From NCBI RefSeq assembly GCF_002938425.1, contig NZ_POQU01000011.1:1-64000 (forward strand): 64,000 bases of DNA, written 5' to 3'. The DNA comes from Blastococcus atacamensis (lineage in GTDB: Bacteria; Actinomycetota; Actinomycetes; Mycobacteriales; Geodermatophilaceae). The position numbers were made by a program, and so were the translations under genes. The notes under the pieces are model-generated. The model saw only the letters and a list, made by a program, of their open reading frames with translations. It had not been told where the DNA came from and searched no databases. This document shows, in pieces, positions 33,995 to 42,386 of this stretch; the first letter of the stretch is position 1, and each line of letters begins with the position of its first letter.

Positions 33995-36175
33995 TCAGTT
34001 CTCGGCGGAGACCAGGTCCGGCGCCGCGTGGCGGCCCGAGGGCGTCTTCTCCAGCGCCGACCCCTCGACGTCGAGCACCGGGAGCCAGCGCAGCCAGCGC
34101 GGCAGCCACCAGGCCCGCTCCCCCAGCAGCGCCAGGGCGGCGGGGACCAGCACCATCCGGACGACGAAGGCGTCGAAGAGGATGCCGGCGGCGAGCGCGA
34201 AGGCGATCGACTTGATCGTCGCCTCGCCGGCGGGCACGAATCCGGCGAACACCGAGAACATGATCAGCGCGGCCGCCACGACGACCGGCGCCGCCTGGCG
34301 GAAACCGGTGCGGATGCTGTCCAGCGGTGCGGCACCGTGGCTGTGCGCCTCGTGCATCCGCGACACCAGGAAGATCTGGTAGTCCATCGCCAGGCCGAAC
34401 AGGATCCCGATCACCAGGATCGGCGTCAGGCTGATCAGCGGGCCGGTGGTGTCCAGGTTGACCACGTCGGCCAGCCAGCCCCACTGGAACACCGCCACGG
34501 TTGCCCCGAGCGAGGCGCCGACGGTCAGCACGAAGCCCAGCACGCCGACCAGCGGCACCAGCAGCGAGCGGAAGACCAGCACCAGGAGGACCAGCGCCAG
34601 GCCGACGACCAGGCCCAGGTAGACCGGCAGCGCCTCGTCCAGGCTGCGCGCGACGTCCACGCTCACCGCGGTCGCACCGGTGACCGAGGCCTCGACACCG
34701 GCGTCGAGGTCGGCCAGCTCGGCACGCAGGTCCGCGACCAGCTGCTCGGTGGCCGGGTCGGTCGGGCCGGACTCCGGGATGACGCTGAGCAGGGCGGCCG
34801 TGCCGTCGGCGTTCGGGGTCGGCGGGGTGACCGTGACGACGTCGTCCAGCTCGCCGATGGCGCCGCTGACCCCCGCCGCGACCTCGGCCGCGCGGTCGCC
34901 CTCGAAGAGAACGGCGAGCGGGCCGTTGAAGCCTTCGCCGAAGCCGTCGGAGAGCAGCTGCTCGGCCCGTGCCTGCGTGCTGTCGGCGGGCGGCTGCTGC
35001 ACGAGCGTCGTCTGCATCGAGAAGAACGGGACCGCGAGCACGCCGAGCACCACGATGCTCAGCAGCAGGCTGACGAACCGGTGGCGGGAGACCGTCGCGG
35101 CCCAGCCGGCGAGGAAGCCCCGCCCGGCCGGAGCGCTCCCCGGCGCGGCGTCGCGCTGCCTGCGCGGCAGCACCCGCCGGCCGAGGAAGCCCAGCACGGC
35201 CGGCACGAGGGTCAACGCGACGAGGACGGCGACGACGATGGTGGCCGCGGCCGCGACACCCATCTGGGTCAGGAACGGGATGCCGACGACGAACAGCCCG
35301 GCCAGCGCGATGATCACGGTGAGGCCAGCGGTCACCACGGCGGAGCCGGCGGTGCCCACGGCGGTGGAGAGGGCCGTCGCGACGTCGGCGCCCTGGCGGA
35401 GCTCCTGGCGGTGGCGCGTGATGATGAACAGCGCGTAGTCGATGCCGACGGCCAGGCCGAGCATCGCGGCCAGGGTCGGGGTGGTCGAGGACAGCTCGGT
35501 GAAGCCGGTGGTGATGGTGACGCCGAGGACACCGATGCCGACGCCGACGATCGCCGTCAGCAGGTTCATGCCGGCGAGGACCAGTCCGCCGTAGGTCACG
35601 GCGAGGACCAGCAGGGCGATGACGACACCGATCGCCTCGCTCGGGCCGCCGACGTGCGGGGCCTTTTGGGTCGCCTCACCGGCGACCTCCACGGTGAACC
35701 CGCCGTCACGGGCGCCGTCGACGGCCTCGAGCAGCGCCTCCTGTTGGGCAGGGGTGACCTCGCCGGGCGCGGACTCGTAGGTGACCGTGCTGAACGCGGT
35801 GGTCTGCTCGCGGTTGACCGACGGTGCCGCCGGGTCCAGCGGGTCGGTCGCGGAGACGACGCCGGGCAGCTCGTCCAGTTCCGCGACGAGCCGGCCGATC
35901 GTGGCGGCGCCCTCGGGCGTGGTCAGCGTCTGGCCGTCCGGGGCCACGACGACCACGCGCGCGGTGGCTCCCTCGCCGCCGGCGCCGAACTCGTCGCCGA
36001 TGCGGTCGAGGGCGACGGTGGACTCCTGCCCGGGGATGGAGAAGCTGCTGGACGTCTCGCCGGCCAGGGTGACCGCGCCGACGCCGCCGCCGACGAGGAC
36101 CGCCAGCCAGACGAGGACGACGGCGAGCCGGTGCCGGTGCGAGAACGCGCCGAGTCGGGACAACACGAGAGCCAT
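33995..36175 (-). CDS. MMPL/RND-family transporter
   Basis: Proton-driven exporter of 726 residues. It has the two-fold MMPL layout: a TM helix at residues ~13-33 (LAVVLVWLAVLVGGGVGAV), a large extracytoplasmic domain, five helices, then a repeat of the same. The characteristic intramembrane motif is seen as LGLAVGIDYALFIITRHRQE in the first half and ILFGLAMDYQIFLVSRMHEA in the second. Such proteins export lipids or drugs. It starts 5 nt after the tetR stop, so it is probably the repressor's target operon. Confidence 0.93.
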   Translation of the reverse strand: MALVLSRLGAFSHRHRLAVVLVWLAVLVGGGVGAVTLAGETSSSFSIPGQESTVALDRIGDEFGAGGEGATARVVVVAPDGQTLTTPEGAATIGRLVAELDELPGVVSATDPLDPAAPSVNREQTTAFSTVTYESAPGEVTPAQQEALLEAVDGARDGGFTVEVAGEATQKAPHVGGPSEAIGVVIALLVLAVTYGGLVLAGMNLLTAIVGVGIGVLGVTITTGFTELSSTTPTLAAMLGLAVGIDYALFIITRHRQELRQGADVATALSTAVGTAGSAVVTAGLTVIIALAGLFVVGIPFLTQMGVAAAATIVVAVLVALTLVPAVLGFLGRRVLPRRQRDAAPGSAPAGRGFLAGWAATVSRHRFVSLLLSIVVLGVLAVPFFSMQTTLVQQPPADSTQARAEQLLSDGFGEGFNGPLAVLFEGDRAAEVAAGVSGAIGELDDVVTVTPPTPNADGTAALLSVIPESGPTDPATEQLVADLRAELADLDAGVEASVTGATAVSVDVARSLDEALPVYLGLVVGLALVLLVLVFRSLLVPLVGVLGFVLTVGASLGATVAVFQWGWLADVVNLDTTGPLISLTPILVIGILFGLAMDYQIFLVSRMHEAHSHGAAPLDSIRTGFRQAAPVVVAAALIMFSVFAGFVPAGEATIKSIAFALAAGILFDAFVVRMVLVPAALALLGERAWWLPRWLRWLPVLDVEGSALEKTPSGRHAAPDLVSAEN

Positions 36176-36180
36176 GCGGA

Positions 36181-36777
36181 TCAGGCCTCCACCTGGTCGG
36201 GGCTGGGAAGAGCGGCGCCGGGTCGGCGGTGGCCGAGCGCGTCGAAGCAGGTGGCGGCGACGTGCGCCCGCCACGCGGTGGTCTGGTCGTCGGTCTGCGC
36301 AGCGAGTGTGAGGACGGCGAGGGCGCCGAGGGCCCCGATCACCCGGACCACCCGCTCGGGCGCGGTGGTGGCCGGATCGACCCCGAAGGCCTCGAGGACG
36401 GCGATCTCCGGGGAGACGTCCTCCGCGAGGGCACCGCCGTCGGCCCGCGTCACGGGGGCGATCAGCAGGGCCACGAGCCCGGGGTGCGCCAGGGCGGAGT
36501 CGACGACGACGTCGATGGCGAACCGGTCCCGCTCGGCACCGAACGGCAGATGCCGGACCTCGTCGAGCACCCGCTGCGCCACGGTGCCGACCTGCGCCAC
36601 CACCGCCTCGCGCAGCGCGTCCTTGCTCGGGAAGTGGTGCAGCAGACCGGCCTTGGACAGGCCCACGGCGTCGGCGATGTCCTGCACCGAGGTCTTGGCG
36701 AACCCCTGGCGGGCGAACAGCGCGGCGGCCCGATCGAGGATGCCCTCGTCGATCTGCTGCCGGAACGGACGCGCCAC
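36181..36777 (-). CDS. TetR-family transcriptional regulator of the MMPL operon
   Basis: It has 198 residues. The N-terminal helix-turn-helix is IDEGILDRAAALFARQGFAK, then TSVQDIADAVGLSKAGLLHHFPSKDAL (shown as TSVQDIADAVGLSKAGLLHH). The C-terminal ligand domain is variable. The GTG start is 6 nt after TATCGT, which is leaderless geometry. A 19-bp palindrome lies just upstream, over the expected -35 position, so autorepression of tetR-mmpL is likely. The inducer is unknown. Confidence 0.93.
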   Translation of the reverse strand: MARPFRQQIDEGILDRAAALFARQGFAKTSVQDIADAVGLSKAGLLHHFPSKDALREAVVAQVGTVAQRVLDEVRHLPFGAERDRFAIDVVVDSALAHPGLVALLIAPVTRADGGALAEDVSPEIAVLEAFGVDPATTAPERVVRVIGALGALAVLTLAAQTDDQTTAWRAHVAATCFDALGHRRPGAALPSPDQVEA

Positions 36778-36783
36778 CAGCCC

Positions 36784-36789
36784 ACGATA
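36784..36789 (-). promoter_or_regulatory. -10 hexamer TATCGT for tetR-mmpL
   Basis: TATCGT, then GGGCTG, then GTG at 36777. The operator at 36796-36814 begins 6 bp further upstream. Confidence 0.5.
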
Positions 36790-36795
36790 CGACCG

Positions 36796-36814
36796 ACCGA
36801 CCGATATGGTCGGT
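36796..36814. promoter_or_regulatory. Probable TetR operator
   Basis: ACCGACC-GATAT-GGTCGGT is a 19-bp palindrome with perfect 7-bp arms, preceded by further GACC units. TetR repressors typically bind such sites. It covers the expected -35 region of the tetR promoter. Confidence 0.65.
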
Positions 36815-36857
36815 TTACCGCACGGAAAGGTCGGTGCCGTTCCTCACAGGGCTACGG

Positions 36858-36931
36858 TGCCCCCGGTCGGATTCGAACCGACACTCGAACCCTTTTAAGG
36901 GGTCTGCCTCTGCCGATTGGGCTACGAGGGC
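36858..36931 (-). tRNA. tRNA with predicted UAA anticodon but type I (short variable loop) structure
   Basis: A 74-nt cloverleaf reads on the minus strand. The acceptor stem is GCCCTCG/CGGGGGC (one U-G). The D arm is GCCC...GGC. The anticodon stem is GACCC/GGGTT with the 7-nt loop CTTAAAA, giving anticodon UAA (36898-36896). The variable loop is 5 nt (CGAGT). The T arm is GTCGG-TTCGAAT-CCGAC, and the discriminator is A. CCA is not encoded (ACCG follows). UAA would decode the leucine codon UUA, but bacterial tRNA-Leu normally has a long variable arm, so the amino-acid identity is uncertain. Confidence 0.8.
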
Positions 36932-37001
36932 GCGGGATCAACGCTAGCCGCTCCTCCCCTTACGGTGGGCTCGCTGCCCCGACCCCCCTGCGGAGGACAC
37001 G

Positions 37002-37913
37002 TTGCCGAGGAGACGACCGCCCCAGCTGCCCGCGCGCCTCGTGCGCACCGCGGTCCGCACCCTCGTGCGCCCGGTGCTGGGGCCCCGCGTGCCCGTGGGC
37101 GCGCAGCGACGCTGGCTCGACATCGTGAGCGCCACGAACCCGCCCGCCGCGGGGGTCGACGTGCGCACCGGCCGGCTGGGCGGCCGGCCGGCCGAGGTCC
37201 TGGTGCCGGCGGCGACGCCGACGACAGGCGAGGTGCTGTACCTGCACGGAGGCGGCTTCACCACCGGCTCGGCAGCCACCCACCGCGGACTGGCCACCCG
37301 TCTGGCGGCGACGTCCGGCGCGGTGGTGCACCTGCTCGACTACCGGCTGGCCCCCGAGCACCCCTTCCCCGCGGCGCTGGACGACGCGCTGGCCGCCTAC
37401 CGCGAGCTGCGCGAGCGGACCGACCGCCCCGGGCGGACAGTCCTCGCCGGCGACTCCGCCGGGGGCTGGCTCGCCCTCACCGCCGCGCTGCGGCTGCGCG
37501 ACGAGGGCAGCCCGCTCCCGGCGGCGCTCGCGCTGGTCTCACCCTGGCTGGACCTGTCCGGAGCCGCCCGGCGCGACGACCGGGTCGACCCCATGCTGCA
37601 GCCGGCGTGGCTCGCCCGCTGCGCCGCCGACTTCGCACACGACCGGGACCTGCGCTCGCCGGAACTCAGTCCCCTGGCGGCGGACCTGACCGGACTGCCG
37701 CCCCTGGTGGTGCAGGTGGGCGGCGAGGAGATCCTCCTCGGCGAGGCGGTGCGGCTGGCCGAACGGGCCCGGGCGGCCGGGGTGCCGGTGGACCTGCGCC
37801 GGTTCGACGGCATGTGGCACGTCTTCCAGCTCTCGGCCGGCTCCGTCCGGGAGTCCACGACCGCCGTCACCGCGCTGGGCGAGGCGCTCGCGGCGCACCT
37901 GTCGGCGAGCTGA
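37002..37913 (+). CDS. Alpha/beta hydrolase (hormone-sensitive-lipase type)
   Basis: Probable esterase of 303 residues. The oxyanion motif is LYLHGGGFTTGSAATH, the nucleophile elbow is VLAGDSAGGWLALTAA, and LDYRLAPEHPFPAALDDALA is typical of the HSL family. The Asp and His candidates are in the C-terminal quarter (DGMWHVFQL). The TTG start at 37002 is supported by GGAGGA 4 nt upstream. No secretion signal is clear. It converges with udgB with no gap between stop codons. Confidence 0.88.
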   Translation: MPRRRPPQLPARLVRTAVRTLVRPVLGPRVPVGAQRRWLDIVSATNPPAAGVDVRTGRLGGRPAEVLVPAATPTTGEVLYLHGGGFTTGSAATHRGLATRLAATSGAVVHLLDYRLAPEHPFPAALDDALAAYRELRERTDRPGRTVLAGDSAGGWLALTAALRLRDEGSPLPAALALVSPWLDLSGAARRDDRVDPMLQPAWLARCAADFAHDRDLRSPELSPLAADLTGLPPLVVQVGGEEILLGEAVRLAERARAAGVPVDLRRFDGMWHVFQLSAGSVRESTTAVTALGEALAAHLSAS

Positions 37914-38684
37914 TCAGCCGGCTGCGCGCGCGAGCTCCGTCGCCCGGCCGAGGACGGCGTCGAGCATCGGTTCGGTGAGCCGGCCGGTGAAGGTGTTCTG
38001 CTGGCTGACGTGATAGCTGCCCAGCAGGGTCAGCGGTCCGCGCGGGCCCTCCAGCGCCACCTCCACCCCGTGCCCGAAGGCCGGTCGCGGACGGGGCAGC
38101 GCATAGCCCGCCGCGGCGAGCACCGGCCACAGCGCCGTCCAGCCGAAGCCACCCAGCACGACGACCACGCGCAGCCGGGGCAGCAACTCCAGTTCGCGGG
38201 CCAGCCAGGGAGAGCAGGTGTCCCGCTCCTCCGGTGTCGGCGCGTTCGCCGGTGGCGCGCAGCGCACCGCGGCGGCGACCCGCACGTCGGTGAGCTCCAG
38301 GCCGTCGCCGATGGAGGTCGAGGTCGGCTGGTTGGCCAGTCCCGCCCGCCAGAGCGCGGCGAAAATCCAGTCCCCGCTGCGGTCACCGGTGAACACACGA
38401 CCGGTCCGGTTCCCGCCGTGCGCGGCGGGCGCGAGCCCGACGACGGCGATCCGGGCGTCGGCGGGGCCCAGCCCCGGCACCGGCCGGCCCCAGTAGTCCT
38501 GGTCCCGGAACGAGGCCCGCTTCACCTGGGCCACCTCCTCGCGCCAGGCGACGAGCCGTGGGCAGGCGTAGCAGCCGGAGATCCGCGCGTCGAGGACGGT
38601 CAGGTCCGGGGTGCTCCGGGCGGAGCGCACGACGCCGGCGGGGCTGCGGGTGGCCGGGAAACCCCCGGCGTCCCGGGAGGTCAT
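37914..38684 (-). CDS. Type-5 uracil-DNA glycosylase (UdgB family)
   Basis: Removes uracil (and often deaminated purines) from DNA in base-excision repair. It has 256 residues. The N-terminal iron-sulfur Cys pair is SGCYACPRL. The family-5 active-site motif is VVGLAPAAHGGNRTGRVFTG, with GD following. SYHVSQQNTFTGRLT is the C-terminal motif. High-GC actinobacteria face heavy cytosine deamination pressure, which fits its presence. The start is the ATG at 38684. A terminator-like hairpin separates it from ppx upstream. Confidence 0.92.
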   Translation of the reverse strand: MTSRDAGGFPATRSPAGVVRSARSTPDLTVLDARISGCYACPRLVAWREEVAQVKRASFRDQDYWGRPVPGLGPADARIAVVGLAPAAHGGNRTGRVFTGDRSGDWIFAALWRAGLANQPTSTSIGDGLELTDVRVAAAVRCAPPANAPTPEERDTCSPWLARELELLPRLRVVVVLGGFGWTALWPVLAAAGYALPRPRPAFGHGVEVALEGPRGPLTLLGSYHVSQQNTFTGRLTEPMLDAVLGRATELARAAG

Positions 38685-38689
38685 GGAAC

Positions 38690-38750
38690 GGCCCCGGTGG
38701 AGGGGCCCGCGGCGAGCCTGCGAGTCGTGGGGGGCACCGGGGTCCTCCTT
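38690..38750 (-). terminator. Terminator-like hairpin, family copy A
   Basis: It directly follows the ppx stop on the - strand. On the + strand the arms are GGCCCCGGTG (38690-38699) and CACCGGGGTCC (38735-38745), with the loop motif CGAGCCTGCGAG. Related to copies at 28503, 40302 and 47655. Confidence 0.65.
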
Positions 38751-39697
38751 CAGCGGGCCAGCCGCAGGGCGATGCCGTCGAGGATGTCGTGCTCGCTGAC
38801 CGTCACCTCGGCCGACCCGAACTCGTCCATGAGCACCCGCAGGATCAAGGCGCCGGAGCCGATGACGTCGACCCGCCCGGGGTGCATGACCGGCTCGGCG
38901 GCCCGGCGCTCCCGGGTGGCGGCCAGCAGGTCGGCGGAGACCCGGCGGACGTCGTCCACGGGGATCCGCGACCCGTGGATGGCCTCGGAGTCGTAGCCGG
39001 GCAGGCCGAGCGCCAGAGCCGCCACCGTGGTGACCGAGCCGGCCAGCCCGACCAGGCTCACCGCCGTGCCCACCGGCACCTCGGCGGTCACCTCGGCCAG
39101 GGCCGCCCGGACGTCGCGCTCGGTCAGCGCAATCTGCTCGGCCGTCGGCGGGTCGTCGCGCAGGTGCCGTTCGGTCAGCCGCACGCAGCCGATGTCGACC
39201 GAGCGGGCCGCCGTCACGCCGTCGGCGTCGCCCAGCACGAACTCGGTGGAGCCGCCACCGATGTCGACGACCAGCCACGGCGCCGGCGGGGCGTCCAGCC
39301 CGTGGGCGGCCGCGGCGGCCGCGATCGAACCGGTGGCACCGAGGAAGGACAATTCCGCCTCCTCCCGCCCGGTGACGACGTCGGGCGCGCGACCCAGGGT
39401 CGCGCGCACCATGCCCTCGAAGTCGGCGCGGTTGGCGGCGTCCCGGGTCGCGCTGGTGGCCACCATCCGGACGGCGTCGGCCCCGAGCTCGCGGGCCGCC
39501 GTGGCGTACTCGGCGAGCACGAGGCGGGTGCGCTCGATGGCCTCGGGGGCGAGCCGGCCGGTGGCGTCGACGCCCTGGCCCAGGCGTACGACCTCCATGC
39601 GGCGCAGCAGATCGGTGTGCCCGCCCTCGGCCGGCACGTCGGCGACCAGCAGGCGGATGGAGTTGGTGCCGCAGTCGATGGCCGCGACGCGGGTCAC
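38750..39697 (-). CDS. ppx: Exopolyphosphatase Ppx/GppA family
   Basis: Hydrolyses polyphosphate and/or pppGpp. It has 315 residues, the short actinobacterial form without the C-terminal HD extension. ASKHA-fold motifs are VAAIDCGTNSIRLLV at the N-terminus, VTGREEAELSFLGATG in the middle, and LVVDIGGGSTEFVLG for the second phosphate loop. The GTG start overlaps the DUF501 stop (GTGA). The neighbours DUF501, ftsB and eno match the mycobacterial Rv1023-Rv1026 order. Confidence 0.93.
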   Translation of the reverse strand: MTRVAAIDCGTNSIRLLVADVPAEGGHTDLLRRMEVVRLGQGVDATGRLAPEAIERTRLVLAEYATAARELGADAVRMVATSATRDAANRADFEGMVRATLGRAPDVVTGREEAELSFLGATGSIAAAAAAHGLDAPPAPWLVVDIGGGSTEFVLGDADGVTAARSVDIGCVRLTERHLRDDPPTAEQIALTERDVRAALAEVTAEVPVGTAVSLVGLAGSVTTVAALALGLPGYDSEAIHGSRIPVDDVRRVSADLLAATRERRAAEPVMHPGRVDVIGSGALILRVLMDEFGSAEVTVSEHDILDGIALRLAR

Positions 39698-40215
39698 TCG
39701 TCCGCCCCGTCGTCCGTGCCGCCGTCCGGGAGCGCGCAGGGGCCCTTGGCCCACCACTCCCCCATCTCCTCGACCGCGCGGTCGCCGATCGGGTTCACGC
39801 CGGGGCCGGCCGCCAGGGCGTGCCCGGCCAGCGCGTGCAGGCACTTGACCCGGTCCGGCATCCCCCCGGCGGTGGCGCGGGTGGGCAGGACGTCCTTGGC
39901 GTCGCGGGTGGCCAGGTAGGTCTCGTGCGCCGCGCGGTAGCCGTGGGCGAGCTCGGGGTTCGTGCCGAGCTCCTCCTGCCACTCCCGCATGCGTCCCGCC
40001 GACTCCAGCCGGCTGGCGGCGGCCGACGCCCGGGGGCAGGTCAGGTAGTACAGGGTCGGGAACGGGGTGCCGTCCTCCAGCCGCGGCGCGGTCTCGACGA
40101 CGTCGGGCTGCCCGCACGGACAGCGGTGCGCCACAGCGGTCAGGGCGCGCGGGGCGCGGCCGAGCTGGCGCTCGACGACCTCCCGGTCCTCGGCGGGAAC
40201 AGGGGAAGAGCTCAC
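39694..40215 (-). CDS. DUF501 family protein
   Basis: It has 173 residues. Conserved features are VAHRCPCGQPDVVETAPRL, DGTPFPTLYYLTCPRA and VKCLHALAGHALAAGPGVNP, which include four to five Cys and suggest metal binding. DUF501 proteins are widespread in actinobacteria between divIC and ppx, and their role is unknown. The GTG at 40215 follows CAGACT by 6 nt. The frame extends upstream but would run through the hairpin at 40302. Confidence 0.9.
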   Translation of the reverse strand: MSSSPVPAEDREVVERQLGRAPRALTAVAHRCPCGQPDVVETAPRLEDGTPFPTLYYLTCPRASAAASRLESAGRMREWQEELGTNPELAHGYRAAHETYLATRDAKDVLPTRATAGGMPDRVKCLHALAGHALAAGPGVNPIGDRAVEEMGEWWAKGPCALPDGGTDDGADE

Positions 40216-40301
40216 GCCACCAGTCTGGGGCAGGCCGGGGAACGCGCGGGAACCGGCCCCAGGTGAGGTGCTGGAACGGCCCGCAGCGACGTGCTGGAAC
40301 C

Positions 40302-40361
40302 GGCCCCGTCGCAGGGCCCCGCCGCGAGGGTGCGAGCGGTGGGGGGTGACGGGGTCCTTCA
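40302..40361 (-). terminator. Terminator-like hairpin, family copy B
   Basis: It overlaps and follows the ftsB stop codon (40361-40359). On the + strand the arms are GGCCCCGTC (40302-40310) and GACGGGGTCC (40348-40357), with the loop motif CGAGGGTGCGAG. Partial extra GGAACCGGCCCC-like units lie at 40251-40300. Confidence 0.65.
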
Positions 40362-40943
40362 CCCGTCGGCGGAGGCCACCGACTCCATCAGGCCCTCGTA
40401 CCAGGACAGCGGTTCGGGCTCCTCGGTCGCCTCGGCGAGGGTGCCGGCGTCACCCTCGACGGCCTCGCCGTCGACGACGATCACCAGCCGGTCACCGGGC
40501 AGCACGTAGGCCAGCCGCTCCCGCGCCTGCCGCTCCACGTAGGCCGGGTCGGACTGCCGGTCCAGCTGCTCCCGCAGGTCGGCGGCACGCTGGTCCAGCG
40601 CCTCGCCCTCCGCGGCCAGCCGGGCCAGCTCGGCCCGACCGGCCAGGTACTGCCGGATCGGGCCGGCCAGCGTGAGAGCCAGCAGCAGGACGAGCCCGAC
40701 CAGCAGCACGGCCCGGCCGGTGACCAGCGGCCGGCGCCGCGCCGAGGTCCCGGAGGACCGGAGTTCGGGGCGGCGGTCGGTGCGCCGCTGGCCAGGACGG
40801 CTGGAGGCACCCGACCGCAGCCCGGTGTGCACCGGCCGGGTGGAGTGCACCCGCGGCACCCGGCCGGTCGCCCGGGACACCCGGCCGCTGCCGCGGTGTC
40901 CGTCGGCCGCGGAGCCGCCCCGCCGCCCCCGAACGCTGCTCAT
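40359..40943 (-). CDS. Septum formation initiator FtsB/DivIC family
   Basis: Divisome membrane protein that links FtsQ and FtsL-type partners. It has 194 residues. A long basic cytoplasmic N-terminus (~80 residues) precedes one membrane helix (GRAVLLVGLVLLLALTLAG). Next comes a coiled coil (RAELARLAAEGEALDQRAAD), then the family motif DPAYVERQARERLAYVLPGD. It lies 10 bp after eno, so it is probably co-transcribed. Confidence 0.92.
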   Translation of the reverse strand: MSSVRGRRGGSAADGHRGSGRVSRATGRVPRVHSTRPVHTGLRSGASSRPGQRRTDRRPELRSSGTSARRRPLVTGRAVLLVGLVLLLALTLAGPIRQYLAGRAELARLAAEGEALDQRAADLREQLDRQSDPAYVERQARERLAYVLPGDRLVIVVDGEAVEGDAGTLAEATEEPEPLSWYEGLMESVASADG

Positions 40944-40953
40944 CCGCTCCCGT

Positions 40954-42267
<1,314 letters not shown>

Positions 42268-42386
42268 TCACCAGCGCACCACCGGGCGTCCAACGCGCGA
42301 CGGCGTGACCCCGTGCCCTGACCCGCTCCACGCGCTTCGCTCCCCTGGAGACCCCGTCGCCTGCCCCGGAGGCGGCGTCAGGGACG

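Noticed and set aside
36858-36931. tRNA on the + strand (apparent loop CTTTTAA, lysine-like)
   Set aside because: On the + strand the T-loop would be ATTCGAA and the arms fall in the wrong order. The minus strand gives a canonical TTCGAAT T-loop and acceptor stem.
39698-40117. Upstream extension of the ppx frame
   Set aside because: The ASKHA N-terminal motif starts right after the GTG at 39697. The extension overlaps DUF501 in another frame.
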